64,000 nt of DNA, taken from assembly GCF_964355755.1 (NCBI RefSeq), contig NC_092679.1, forward strand, positions 21,948,432-22,012,431. Reading direction: 5' to 3'. This stretch comes from Antedon mediterranea (Eukaryota > Echinodermata > Crinoidea > Comatulida > Antedonidae). A program made the position numbers and the translations under genes. The notes beneath the pieces are model-generated. The model was not told the DNA's origin, ran no database searches, and saw only the letters and a list, made by a program, of their open reading frames with translations. The stretch's first letter is position 1, and each line of letters begins with the position of its first letter. Shown one piece after another: positions 1 to 12,100 of this stretch.

Positions 1-19
1 GTGTCCCACAAACTTGTCC

Positions 20-500
20 CCTAATTCACTCTACCAGGGAAGAGTGAATTCATTCTATCAGGGAAAAATAAATTCATTCTACCAGGGAAGAGTGAATTCA
101 CTAATTCACTCTATCAGGGAAGAGTGTACTCACCAATTCACTCTACCAGGGAAGAGTGAATTCACTCTACCATGGAAGAGTGAATTCACTCTACCATGGA
201 AGAGTGAATTCATTCTATCAGGGAAAAGTGAATTCATTCTACCAGGGAAGAGTGAATTCACTAATTCACTCTACCAGGGAAGAGTGAACTCACTAATTCA
301 CTCTACCAGAGAAGAGTGAACTCACTAATTCACTCTACCAGGGAAGAGTGAACTCACTAATTCACTCTACCAGAGAAGAGTGAACTCACTAATTCACTCT
401 ACCAGGGAAGAGTGAACTCACTAATTCACTCTACAAGAGTGAACTCACTAATTCACTCTACCAGGGAAGAGTGAATTCACTCTTTGTTGGTAGAGTGAAA
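20..500. repeat. Palindromic minisatellite
   Basis: Tandem units of roughly 25-35 bp whose core begins TTCACTCT and ends AGAGTGAA around ACCAGGGA, so each unit is itself a small inverted repeat. Units are separated by short CACTAA linkers of variable length. The last unit (about 476-515) is rearranged, with TCTTTGTTGG in the loop. The array ends just before the splice acceptor of the first UTP25 exon, so it lies in a UTP25 intron. The open frame across it is a by-product of the repeat period. Confidence 0.93.
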
Positions 501-542
501 TCACTCTTCCCTGCACTAACTGATAAATGTATCTTCTCTCAG

Positions 543-3500
543 GTCTTCATATTATCGACAGACGCTCATTTTGAGTGAAGTTTCTACTCCAGAAGTAAAC
601 GCCCTGTTTAACAAGAAGTGTCGAAATATCCTTTCATATGTTATAACAACATACAAATTGCAGTCAAAAGAGCAAAAAGATAATGTGCAAAAAATATTTT
701 TCTCTATTTTTTCAAGCATCTGCCTTCAATCTCTCAAAGCTATTTTCATTTAATCTTCTTGCATTGTATTTTTCTTATTATTTTTGTCAGAGTTTGTAAA
801 TAATTTTTATGAAAAATTAAATATCTTAAGTTATCTATCTTCAATATGGACGGAAATATTAGCATGCTCTCTTTTCTAAATATTTCTAATTATTTATTCT
901 GAAATCTCAGATCGGATTAGTAATAGTACATAATTATAAAAGTGCAGTACTCTTAATTATAGTATAGACTTTATAATACAAGTGATTGAATTGTGACTAG
1001 GACTAAGCTGTATAGTTTGACAAAAAAATGTAATGTGCCCATATAGGGCGGTGATATGCTCAAATATGGTAGTAAAATGACATCATTGTGTCCATATATC
1101 CACATCACCTTTTATTTTTTCACATAAAGTTTGATAAACCTTAAACTCCTTTAATTTAATAAATTTGATAATAAAGATAAATAACAAAAAGATAGTAAAC
1201 AATAAGTAGTGATAACAGTATCAATAAAATGTAATTTAAAAAAATAATTGTAGCCTGTGCACATATAAAAATACTACATTTATAGAAGAAGTAGTTTACT
1301 TAATATGATTATTCACTCACATCCTGTTTGTAAAGTCTATGTTTACATTAGATTATTCCCTTGTTTTGAATTTTGTATACTGGTACTTGTAAAAGGCTTA
1401 ATAACATTATTAATATTTATTTGGATCAACACTTTTTTAACAGTGGCACACATGCTAGATGGTGCGTCCATACAATTACAAAATTACAACAAAACTATAC
1501 AAAAACAATGGATCATAAAACTGAAACTAAAGAGACATTTGTACTATTTGATTAGGAACTTTCGTTCTCAACATAAAATTTGATTTGACATTTTGCATAA
1601 TTACTCAACGTTATAACAAACCATAAATGGAGAAATATACATAAATAAACATTCATATTGTCTTTGATGAAAATAATATTTCAAAAAAATGTCAAACGTC
1701 ATTATCAGTAACAGTAATACAATCATTATGATACAATGATTTTATTTATTATATTTTTTTTTTTTATTGTGAGGTCAATTGATTTATTTTAATTTTATGA
1801 CAGTATAGCATCTTCAGTGCAATTGTATTACAACTGAACATTCTAAATGGATCAGAGCGCTTGAAGAGAGTACTTGGGTTTCTGCCAGTAGTCTTATTAA
1901 TATATATATATTTATTTGAACTTACACCTTTAAATCGGTGGCACTCAATCAATGACAATTGGTGCGTTCTTAAGTAAAAGTTACAAATTCACAAACTTAT
2001 TCCAGATATTATAATAATTAATTAATTAATGCATGTTCAAGCTTACTACTGTAATATACTGAATACTGAAATGCTTTGTTTGTTTATTATCATAATAAAA
2101 TAACATTAACAATAGAAATTTGGCAAATAGTAGTAAGATAAAAAACAGATAAATTCAAATTTATTCACCTCCCTTAGGAGAAACATATTAAAACTGTACA
2201 GCAAAAATAAACACATCAAAATGAAGATTCACACAAATCAAAAGATTAAAATGGTCTTAACAAGTTAAATAAAGTGTAAAAATCATTGTGAAAAGGCAGA
2301 CTTTAACGCAATCACAGGTACCATGATTGACACAATCCACAGATTTTACACATTTTTAAAAGATTATGGCAGTATGTGCTATTAAAGACAATATTATAAA
2401 TAGAAAAGTCATTGCTTTGTATGTTGTAATATAAACAAAAATTCATATACAGAGTACACAGTCAAAATTGCACAAAAGGGGAATACAATACAAGTGACAG
2501 CCTTGGAGTACTCGTATTATTTGTTTCCCGATGTAATTAATTTCTTATGAAATGGAACTAATATATTCAGCTTTACAAACAGGTCACCATGGAAACATTA
2601 AACAATATGGAACCTAATAGCATCTTATGCCAATGAGATTTTAAGTATTTTGCATAAATTTTTTAAGAAAAATGATTCTCAATTGGTAATGTTTAATCTA
2701 CAATTGTACATTTTTGGGAAAAAAAATGTTTTCCTTAATGAAAATACATTTCAGTGGCAGAGTTGCTGTGGAAACAAAGCATATTGAATCTATTTGCCAT
2801 GTGACAACTCAACTCCCCCAGGTAATGTATGTTTGTGATTTGTTACTATGGCAAAAAGGTAAATATAACCATATACACTACATAATACATTTTTTTAAAT
2901 AGATAAAATTAAGGTCCTGTTCACACCAGCTCTGTCTACACTATCAAAGTTTATGTGACAAAAAAAATGTGATGTACCCATAATATGTCACGTCATATCA
3001 CTAACATATTTGGGCACATCACATTTCTTTTGTAAAACTAGTTTGATAGTGTAGACAGAGCTTTATCATTTAACGTGTCCTCCATTTTCACACCTGCAAA
3101 AAATAACAAGCATGTATGCGGAGTATGAAGGCAATTTTGTGAGAATTCTCCCAATATTTTACAGGGGAGCTCTAGTTGTGAAATTTGGGAGAAAAGCATA
3201 CATCCACAAAAGGTTTAAAAGTATTGGAGCATCGCAAGTTGAATGATTGAATGCTCTAATGAAGCAATCAACACAAAACATTATTATTAATTATTATTAT
3301 TATTATGAACATAGTTTTTGAACATAAGGAAGTGTAAACAGCTTGTGAATATGACCTTTAATAACATTTAATGATTACCGGTAAAAATTCAAATATTGAC
3401 TGTTTATGAATGATTAATTTGCTGGCGTTGAATCATTGACTGCACTAATAAAGTAGTCAACACAAAACATTATTATTATTATTATTGCAACATTACTGAT

Positions 3501-6500
3501 TGTAAACTTATCCACAGTTTCCATCTTGGATCATTGCCAGAGGCTAGGCCAACGTGAAGCAAAGCCATTAAAAAGGGCAGCAATAGACAATAGTACTGTA
3601 TCGTAGTCTATTACAATATAACAATTGATTTTTTTGCTTTGAGTCATATAGTTAATCAAAATTCATTATACTAGATGGTACGTTCGCTTCGCTCGCGTAC
3701 CATCTAGGTCGTGCCCACAGATGGTTCTCGAATACATAATAATGTCAGCGTTAAAAAACTGATCTAGGTCGTGCCCACAGATGGTTCTCGAATACATAAT
3801 AATGTCAGCGTTAAAAAACTGACGATTTCAAATGTACGTACAATAATACATGTCGTTTACACAGGAACGAATAAATAGACACTGACTTATGTACTCGACT
3901 AAAATTAGCACCCTGGGAATTACTTCCGAAAGAGAAACTTGTCAAAAAATGAGACCAATTGTTTAAGTCAAATTTAAACAAACTTAATTTGTGTTTTGTA
4001 TGTAACATTATAGGATTGAGGGATGGGGAAGAGGATGGGTGCAAAGAGGAACAATTTTTAAATATATTCTTTATCCATTTAGTTTTCATGTTTTACAAAT
4101 AATATACCACTAAACACAGTAAAACATTGCGATGTAATACTTTGTTGAAACTATCAGTATCACCGTCCTAGTAGATTGAAATAGCAGTACATGTAACGAT
4201 ACATCACTACGACGTGTATGTATGTTTATATAATGTAAAACAATTTGTGAAAACCACCTCTATTCGGGGAAAATCATAAATTCGATTTAATCGTCAATAA
4301 ATATTAAATTTTCTAACTCAACTTAATTAGTAGGCCTAATGGTTTTCAATTGTTTCTTAGAGCCAAGTCATACTTAAGTTGTTTCCTACCCTACCCACCA
4401 AAGTTGTTTTGCGTTTAGGGCATATGATGCACAGTAGGCCTATCAGGCTCTACTATGGCTTTACAACGCTACTCATGCCAGTGAAGGAAGGGTGATGATA
4501 TGGGTGGTTTAACTGCAATAATAAAGATTTGTACATACTATACGGCGACTGAAAACGCTAGCACTAGCTCATTATCCGTCTAAAAAAAATTATATCCAAC
4601 CTCTGCAGCACAGATTGAAAAAAAAAATGGATCGAATTTCTGTTATGAGTATAAAGTACTTTCCTTTACGACGCCTAAGGGAATAGACACTTGTGGAGCG
4701 ACACAGAGATTGGAATGTTCCATTCATCGCAAATCAATACATTTGTATAAACGTATATTAAATCTATCAAAAGAGTATTTTTTTAAGAAAATCGGCCTGT
4801 CTTCAACATTATGATACTGTACTCGAGCTGTTCAACCGGTTTTCAGCTATTAAAAACAATTATCGTAGGAGGAGATAGGAAAATGCGAAGCCTCCTCGCA
4901 TTTTTGTGGCGGGTATTTTCCAAGATGGACATCCATTAGACAGTGTATACCACGATCGGAAAACACCCTTATTTGGGGCAAATCGTTGAACCTAAATTCG
5001 TTTTAATCGTCAATAACTAATTATCTAACATAATTTAATTAGTAAACAGGGTTACGTCAGGTGGTTAAAATCAGTACCGAAAGTACGAACCAACTTTACA
5101 TACCATCGAGTAAAAATTATAAAAGTAAGGCGCGATTTACCGAATTTTGCCCTTACGTAAATTTATATATAGATTATTCACACATAGATTATTATTATTA
5201 CCACCTTCGTCAAGGAGGTTATTGTGACCAACCTGGTTTATTTGTTTGTGTATTTGTTTGTCTGTTAGCAAGATTACATGTACAGCTACTAAATGGATTC
5301 TTGACAAATGTGCACCATTTAATTTTTCGTAGGTTTAGGACTTGAATCATGTTCATTTTTCACTCACACTCATAAGTAATTGTTTGCTTCATACTTAAGG
5401 TTTTCCATAAGTTAGAATGTAACTGCTACTCGGAAGATGCACAGAAAAGATTTGATTTCTTTATCAAAAAGGTAAAATTATTAATTAACACATTTCTGTG
5501 AAAGATGTATTGTCTCCCAAAAACATGAAAAATGAAGATTTATAAATCATAGTTTAAATAGGCCATTTTGCAGTTTTAATATTAGTTATTCACCCCAACC
5601 CCCCTCCCCCCCCCCTATTTCACTTATAAAAAGATTTTTGTTTATTAAATTAGGTACTGCCACAATATAGTGATGCTGTGATGGCAAGAACTCTAATATT
5701 TATCCCGTCATATTTTGATTTTGTGCGCGTACGTAACCACTTCAGGAAGAACGAGTTGAACTTTGCTCAGATATGCGAGTAAGTTATGAACAATGTTTTG
5801 TTCTAATTTTTTTTTCAAAAAATTAAATCGTTGATAAGTACTACATTAAAATATTTAAAGGCCGCACTTAATTGATTTTTTCTACTACACTAAAAGCTTT
5901 CTGTTTGTTCTCAATCTTTGGACAGATTAGATAACATTTTAATGTAGATATTCTGTAATCAGTTTCCGCTGAAATTGATATGCAATAAAACATAAGGTTG
6001 TTACGATTTTGTATCTGAAGGATATTCACATATTGAACTTTGTCTACACTATCAAACTAGTTTGACAAAACAAGTGTGATGTACCCAAATATGGTAGTGA
6101 TATGTCCAAATATAGTAGTGATATGACATCATCCACATATGGGCACATCACATTTTGTTGTCACTTTATTTGTAAGTTGTATATTAAGGAAGCCGGCATT
6201 ACTGCGATAAGTTAGTTAGTGTGTAAGGCACAAAAAGAAGAAAAACTCAAGTTTGAAAACCTTTTAATTTATTTTTCTCTTTGGTCTCGAAGAGTACATA
6301 AGAATGAATATATAAAAAATATAATTTTTACTGAGACACCCCTATTAAGGGACACTATGACCAACCTCTATTAAGGGAACACCACTTTTAAAGGAGGAAT
6401 ACTACAACGGACCTCTATTCAGGGGACACTTTTTTGTATCCTGATTATGTCCCCTTATGCCTGGTTCCCACTAGAGACGCAACACAAGGACGTAACGCAA

Positions 6501-8771
6501 TGTAAGTGCGTTGAACAATTACAAGCGATGGATTATTCAAATTGTTGCTTATCATTGGTCAACACGCTTATGTCCTAGTGGGAACCAAGTTTTAATATAG
6601 TTCTACTTTATAACACTTAGGTATACAAGTCAACCAAACATTTCTAGAGCTCGTCACCACCTTGTGAAAGGAACAAGACATCTGTTGCTTTACACTGAAC
6701 GCTTTCATTACTATCACAGGTAAATCATTAACTTTCTATAATAGGGAGTTTTCGATTTGCGACCTAAAGGTCAGGTCAATTTACATGTCACCAGTCGTTG
6801 CCTGGTCCTAGAAAAGATCAAATATGCGCAGAAACGTGCAAATATTTCTGCATGCGCGCATTGAATAAACATGACATTCTTTGGTCGTCGCAAATCAAAA
6901 GCTTCCTAATAATAAAAATTCGGTCAATAAACCATTTCATTATTTACCTCTTTGAAAAAGGATTTTTGTAAAAATTGTTTTGTTGAATGCCATTTTATTG
7001 TCACATAATAGTTATTCACACATTTGAATTTGCCAACAAATTATTTCCTGAAAAAATGTAATTGTAAAAAGAATCAGTCAACAACGTTTAATTTAATTTA
7101 TTTTTGTTTATGAAAACTACAAAATTTAATTTTATTCATCTTTTATGTTTTGTGGCACAATTCATCTTTAATAAATATTAATATTATGCAAGTCTGTTGC
7201 TTCCAGTATATTCCTTTCGGTTTCCTTTTAGTACAGTAGTAGAAAATAATTTGTGACTATTGAGGCGTTTTAGAAAAATGTGTATCAGTAGAGTTGGCTG
7301 TAATAAATTCAAATGCGGAAATAATTGCATTACAATACCCCTATTATGAAATGTGTTTCATTGTTAATTATTGTACAGTCAACTCTCCCAATACCTTTGT
7401 GCTGATTTTTCCGGAAAGTCTGGTATTCAGAATGTGTTCTTATTGGATAATTTACATATACACATTGGATAAATGAATTTGGGACTTTTTGGAAGAGAAA
7501 AGTCTGGTTTTGGGAGAGTTTCTGTTTTTCAGAGAGTCTTGTATTGGGAGAGTTGACTGTACTAGTTTAGTACTGTAATTCATATATGTACAGTAACTGT
7601 ATTGTGGAAGCATTTTAGTGATTTTTATTTTATAGAATCGCTATTAAAGGGACACCTTTAGGACAAAACAGGGTGTCTCTAACGAGAGGCACTTGACAAA
7701 AATAATATGACTAAAACAATATTAATATTATTAAACTAATTATTAAGTATCTTGAATTGTATTTAAAAAGATAAAATATAATGACAACCAAAAAGGCAAA
7801 GTTGTAAAATAAACATATCAATAACTTTGTAAGGAATTAAATTACAGTAAATAAATATTATAACTTCACTGACGAGATCTAAGATTGAAACAGTATTATA
7901 TATAAATCCAAAGGCAAATTCCTGAAAAAACGACAATTCTGTTGGTATCAGTGGCTGGATCTCAATGGAGATACAAATAAATAAATTAAAATGATGTAAA
8001 ATTAGTATTAAAATAAGTAAAATAGCCAGAAAAAAAAAATATATATATATATATATTTCTGTACATATGACATTAAGGATAAACTCTTCGGTTTTTTCCA
8101 CTCCACTGTGTTTCCGAAGCCATAACTAAAATTATCAGTTAATTATTTTAACCAATCAGATAATTAATAAAAAGTGCACAGTTCAATCATTACCATATCG
8201 TAATAATAATTTGTTGTTCTGGAAAAAGGTTAACAATGATGGCAGTACAGTAATGGGATAATTATCTGATAATCTCAAGCAGGATCGGTTAAACCCCGTT
8301 TCCACAGAACCCCTATCATCAGTTAATCTTTGTATTGGATAATTATCTGTACATTTTTGGCTGTGGAAACCCAACCTTCGAGTAAGACTTCATATAGCAT
8401 GTTATGTTTCAGTTAAGCCCCGTTTCCACTGAACCTCTATCAGTTAATTTTTGTATTGGATAATTATCTGTAACGTTTTGGCTGTGGAAACACAACCTTT
8501 GAGTAAGACTTCATATATCACGTTATGTTTCATTCACAGGTACAAGTTGAAAGGAGTTCGTCACATAGTTTTCTACCAGCTTCCAACTTATCCACAATTC
8601 TTTAGCGAACTTTGCAATATGATTGATAACCGATCAACAAACAATTTCAACTGTTCCATTATCTATTCAAAGTTCGATGCGCAACGATTAGCCGGTGTAG
8701 TAGGAACGGAACGTTGTTCGCGTATGTTGTCCTCTGATAAAGACACGCATCTGTTGGTGACTGGTACATGA
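543..8771 (+). CDS. UTP25: UTP25 / DIEXF homologue, C-terminal six exons (5' end outside window)
   Basis: U3 snoRNA-associated protein 25 (digestive organ expansion factor), a nucleolar small-subunit processome factor with a helicase-like fold. Exons: 543-625, 2748-2821, 5400-5471, 5654-5778, 6621-6719, 8540-8771 (TGA). Phases chain without error and give about 228 residues, the C-terminal third of a family protein of about 750. Matching blocks in order, by comparison with the remembered human protein: [10 protein letters not shown] and [13 protein letters not shown] and [39 protein letters not shown] and [11 protein letters not shown]; then [27 protein letters not shown] and HLLVTG at the end. 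The first exon begins with one base completing a codon, so upstream exons exist. The first intron appears to be U12-type (separate entry). It converges with sialyltransferase copy A 356 bp downstream. The identification is secure; only the short exon at 5400 rests mainly on phase and position. Confidence 0.93.
626..2747 (+). other. UTP25: U12-type AT-AC intron of UTP25
   Basis: The intron starts ATATCCTTTC directly after codon CGA plus one base, an exact match to the minor-spliceosome AT-AC 5' site. At 2731-2739 lies TTCCTTAAT, matching the U12 branch consensus TTCCTTRAY, and the intron ends AC at 2746-2747, ten bases after the branch adenosine. Joining here gives a phase-1 junction reading KKCRNFSGRVAV, the same length as the KYCFNYQGQVAV segment remembered from the vertebrate protein. 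No GT-AG pair restores this spacing. The intron also carries a MITE-A copy (1003-1140) and otherwise plain AT-rich DNA. Confidence 0.88.
1003..1140. mobile_element. MITE-A copy 1 (diverged)
   Basis: Diverged copy of the palindromic element described at 63270. It keeps the TTTGACAAAA shoulder, the central AATATGGTAGT and CATCATTGTGTCC blocks, and a right arm ending AAAGTTTGATAAAC. The outer CTCTGTCTACAC ends are eroded. It lies within the U12-type intron of UTP25. Confidence 0.7.
2928..3063. mobile_element. MITE-A copy 2
   Basis: Nearly complete palindrome with left end AGCTCTGTCTACACTATC and right end GATAGTGTAGACAGAGCT. The middle carries CATAATATGTCACGTCAT. Flanked on the right by TA. It lies in the UTP25 intron between the exons at 2748 and 5400. 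Confidence 0.88.
3668..5190 (+). mobile_element. Non-autonomous DNA element with hairpin end (family B, longer copy)
   Basis: The left end is a strong hairpin, ACTAGATGGTACG pairing with CGTACCATCTAG around GTTCGCTTCGCT (about 3670-3707). Next come two perfect tandem copies of a 60-bp block (3702-3761, 3762-3821). The sequence from there to about 4210, and again near 5110-5170, is homologous in reverse orientation to 11890-12256, which ends with the same hairpin. I see no transposase frame. The right boundary is set only by where the similarity stops, so it is approximate. Confidence 0.6.
3702..3821. repeat. Perfect 2 x 60-bp tandem duplication
   Basis: Positions 3702-3761 and 3762-3821 are identical over all 60 bases, from ATCTAGGTCGTGCCC to AAAAAACTG. 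The other copy of this element (about 12170-12240, reverse strand) has only one unit, so the duplication is specific to this copy and recent, unless it is an assembly artefact. Confidence 0.95.
5195..5340 (+). repeat. Fragment of a CTCCGCC-AAGGAGG type repeat
   Basis: ACCTTCGTCAAGGAGGTTAT followed by a TTTGTTTGT-rich stretch and GTTAGCAAGATTAC closely resembles the start of the longer repeat at 56250-56890. It lies just upstream of the UTP25 exon at 5400. The short open frame over it is not supported as coding. Confidence 0.6.
5500..5640 (+). mobile_element. Half copy of MITE family C
   Basis: GATGTATTGTCTCCCAAAAA and the following bases match the left part of the complete element at 13497-13804. 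The right part is missing and is replaced by a C-rich run (about 5594-5616). It lies between two UTP25 exons. Confidence 0.65.
6036..6168. mobile_element. MITE-A copy 3
   Basis: Left end TTTGTCTACACTATCAAAC, two ATGGTAGTGATATG-like units, then CACATATGGGCACATCAC and a truncated right arm near TTGTCACTTTAT. UTP25 intron. Confidence 0.8.
6335..6458. repeat. GGGGACAC dispersed repeat (family E)
   Basis: CCCCTATTAAGGGACACTAT, CCTCTATTAAGGGAACACC and a closing GGGGACAC-TGTCCCC pair mark a member of the family that is expanded in tandem at 34211-35275. Other pieces lie at 7637-7695, 8774-8905, 33412-33750 and 58890-59075. Confidence 0.65.
6461..6590. mobile_element. MITE family D, compact copy
   Basis: TIR pair CTGGTTCCCACTAG and CTAGTGGGAACCAAG enclose GACGCAACACAAGGACGTAA on the left and a diverged AACACGCTTATGTC arm on the right. 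Same family as the larger element at 16478-18999. UTP25 intron. Confidence 0.85.
6742..6909. mobile_element. Short TIR element
   Basis: Left arm TAGGGAGTTTTCGATTTGCG matches in reverse the right arm CGCAAATCAAAAGCTTCCTA. The interior holds TGCGCAGAAACGTGC and GCATGCGCGC. About 168 bp, non-coding, in the last UTP25 intron, starting about 22 bp after the donor at 6720. Confidence 0.8.
7374..7561. mobile_element. Short TIR element, TACAGTCAACTC ends
   Basis: TACAGTCAACTCTCCCAATA at the left is the near-perfect reverse complement of TATTGGGAGAGTTGACTGTA at the right. The interior has sub-repeats built on AAAGTCTGG. Non-autonomous DNA element of 188 bp in the last UTP25 intron. Confidence 0.88.
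8289..8537. repeat. Two-unit tandem repeat abutting the last UTP25 acceptor
   Basis: Units 8289-8412 and 8413-8537 (about 124 bp) share the CCCCGTTTCCAC start, GTATTGGATAATTATCTGT, TTTGGCTGTGGAAAC and GAGTAAGACTTCATATA. The second unit ends ATGTTTCATTCACAG, which is the splice acceptor for the exon at 8540. The first unit ends ATGTTTCAGTTAAG, an unused acceptor-like site. Confidence 0.85.
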
Positions 8772-8773
8772 AT

Positions 8774-9070
8774 ACAGTAGAAACTCCCGTATTCAGAGGA
8801 CACCTCTATTAAGGGGACATTTTAACATGAAACGAATGATGGAAATATATGATTTAACACTGTGTATATGTTACCTCTATTAAGGGGACACTTTAACATG
8901 AAACGAATGATGGAAATATATGATTTAACACTGCGTATATCAATTGTGTTGCGTAAATTATATATGAATAATACTGTCAAATTATTGAAACAGTCCTCAT
9001 ATTTGGAACATGATGCTACGGCTAAAGTAACCCCTTTTCAGAAACATGTCTGTTATGGGGACACAAAGGT
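8774..9070. repeat. Intergenic family-E repeat pieces
   Basis: The space between the convergent UTP25 and sialyltransferase A stop codons holds two tandem copies (about 8801-8875 and 8876-8940) of a CCTCTATTAAGGGGACA unit followed by AACATGAAACGAATGATGG. A trailing GGGGACACAAAGGTG lies near 9057. No clear AATAAA was found for either gene. Confidence 0.75.
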
Positions 9071-9127
9071 GTAGATATTCTACAATATTTTCACAAGAAT
9101 TTTTAGTATAAATTAAAACTGGTTTCT

Positions 9128-12100
9128 TTAATAGTTACACCGATCTGTTACTAGTCTTACAACGCCATCTTTGTTCAATTGCGTCAGCGAAACATATTCC
9201 TGGGGCATCTTATGGTGACTATGGGTGTAGTTATATACCACTGTTTCGTAATAATGATGCTGTATAGGTCGGCCATGCGTGTCTTCGTAGAATGGAAAAA
9301 ACCCATATAAACTGATTTTATCACAATAGTAATTCATAGCAGAAAACATATTTATACCACTGGAAGGAAGACGTAAATGCCACAACCTAAAATAAATGAA
9401 ATTGAGTTTATTTATTACACCTTATTTATAGAGGGTGACCCTAAACAGCGTACAGTATGCTGACAATCAAGGGGGCCCTCTTGATGAGTGACAGTGGCTG
9501 TGTGTATACTAGTACACCGGGGTAAGCCCCTACTTGTCTCGAAAGATGTACTAGGTTCTTTAAAGTGCTCATGAGCCATAATAATACTGACAAAGTATGT
9601 GTTACTGTATATAAAACATGCAACGGTGGAGTAAAAAAGAAACGCCGTATTTGACATTATTTTTACTTTATGCTTATTTATATTGATAAACATTATAGAA
9701 AATGATACGAAAAGAAAAATAAAGAATTTTGGCTAATAATCGCTCTGATTGGAGAAGTCTTGTGAAGTGCGCGTTCGTGATGATAATGATGATGATGATA
9801 TTGCGATACACATAGTGATTCAGCATTTCACATGTAACCCCTGGATAATACAGTACTACTGCATATAGTACTACATATAGTATAAACAAAACGAAAGATA
9901 TGAAAGAATAAAACAAACTTACGTTTTTGACAACCTCATTGGCGATGAAAGTGAGTAACCGATCCTAATATTGTCAAATCCCAACTGCATACCAACCGCT
10001 TTCAGCGCAGCTGTACCGGTGCCACCTGCCCCCAAAGGGTACCACATAATTGTGTTTTTAAAAGTTCTAAACGTCTTCAGTTGATGACTGTCTAATACCA
10101 TTCTTTTCCCTCCAAGACGTCGTTTGAGCTGAATCGCTGACGCACGATTAAACGCCATTATACTAGTTTTTTTACCGACATCACTTTCAAATCCTAAAAT
10201 CCGTGCAGAGTTTGCGCGTACGACCAAATCATGTGCGTCGATTTCGCGTCCACATCCGCTATTTAGTAAAATCCCAGAATTTCCGATGATTGCGCATGTG
10301 TCGTGATGTTGCAGGAATTCCGTGCTATTCGCTTTTTTAAGTTGTGTAAGATTTGTGTCGAATTTCATATCTGTCAGCGATGTGTTATGTTTGTATACAA
10401 TCAATGATAATTTTCCATCCATGTATTTTTTTATTTTTTCCCTTAGAAAAGACAAAACAAATTTAAAATGTATTACTTTAATTTAATCTAATAGAAGAAT
10501 AAGTAGCATGCCGTGAGTTACCCTCCTCCCCTCCCCCCGCACACCCTCTTTTTTTAAAGCGGAAAGTTACCTCATATTTTCTACTGACGTCATGTTGATG
10601 TTGCTCCAGTCAATAAAAACATCCCCTGATGATGTTGGTGACGGTCTGGCTTTCGGTGTTGATGACCAGATGTTATGGTTTCTTTTAGAAGATGCCGGCG
10701 AAGCAGGTCGTAAGAATTGGCTATTGTTTTTATTAATTTTTAAAGAATATAGCATTCGATTCGTCGTATACAACCTATATAAAAATAAAAAAGAGATATA
10801 GCTAATTGTACATTGTTTAAAAAAAAAAATGTTCTGCCTCTCAGACGTCCCCGGGACTAAAAAGTCGGAATGTAGTCATTGCGAGAGACAAACTCAACTC
10901 CACTCTGTTAACTGGTTAAATAGAAAAAAAAAAACCATTTTCCATTAATGCAAATGGTGTGGGTAACTGCATAATTTATAATTGTTGTTTAGATACATGG
11001 GGAAAAGCCGCCCAACAAACGGAGGATGCTGGGCTCCGGAAATCAAAGGGTTTATCTGTGACTTCGACACGATTCCTGGTACTGTATAGTAAAGTTGGCA
11101 TTTGTCGCAGCCAGACATAAGCTCAAAGGACTGTTACGAGTTCCTATCTTGGCACAGCGAGTTCAGTGTCCAGCGGCCTTGGTTAGACCACTGGAGCTTT
11201 CATGGTACTCAAATCCGTTCAAATACTGACGCTTACCCTCCGCGTAATACTAAATAGAGATGACAGAGATATTATAGTATTATATTGTATTATTATATAT
11301 AGTATTATAGTTCACTATACTATCTCTATGGTAGAGAACCTATGGAACAGCACTAAGGTAGTTCCCGTTGAAGAATTATTGTTATCCGAAAGCTCGGTTC
11401 TTTCCTGTACCAGCTTTTTGCTTATTTTTAGTCTAGTCGCGTGCAACGCCACTCTACAGCTCACTGTGTCGGTTGGTCGGTCGGTATTAACACTAACTCA
11501 AATTTTAGCACGCGACTGCAGCCATATACATGGCCTCGTTCTCCATTGAGATCCAACCAATACTCGCAGAAATGTAAAAAATGTGTTTTTCCGGTAATTT
11601 GCCTTTAGCCGTATTGTATAATACAGCTGGTTCAATAATGGAATCAATCATAACTTAGATTTAAACGTTCCTTGATCAATGCCTATTGTTTGTGTTATTT
11701 ACTATTTTATATATTTACATCAACATATGTTCTTCCTTGACATTGTAATTACATTCTATGTACACACGTCAAATTAACCTAAATAAAAGTAAAACACAGT
11801 AATTGATCATGAGCAAAACACTTTTCATTTGAATTGTATCTTCGATCGATCGAAATAATTTCAAGTGCTGCCTATCGGAGTAAAACACGCATCTATATAT
11901 AAATTTACGTAAGGGCAACATTTGGTAAATCGCGCGTTATATAAACGTCATAGTGGTACTGTATCGTTGCATGTGCTTTACTATTTCAATCGACTATAAC
12001 AGGGACAGTTTTAGTTTTTTGGACTCATTTTAAGACAAGTTTCTCCTTCGGAAGTAGGCCTAATTCCCAATGGGCTAATTTTAGTTGACTACATTAATCA

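Noticed and set aside
14-319. Open frame across the 5' minisatellite
   Set aside because: The peptide simply repeats the tandem unit; no start context, splice sites or known family.
20-500. CRISPR-like array
   Set aside because: Repeats are directly adjacent with no unique spacers, and the surrounding DNA is clearly eukaryotic.
3668-3710. Helitron 3' end
   Set aside because: A hairpin followed by CTAG looks suggestive, but the hairpin itself contains the CTAG ends with no 10-12 nt gap, and the other end does not begin TC after A. Treated as a hairpin-ended DNA element.
5061-5345. Open frame before the UTP25 exon at 5400
   Set aside because: It spans repeat-derived sequence (family B end and the AAGGAGG fragment) and does not match UTP25.
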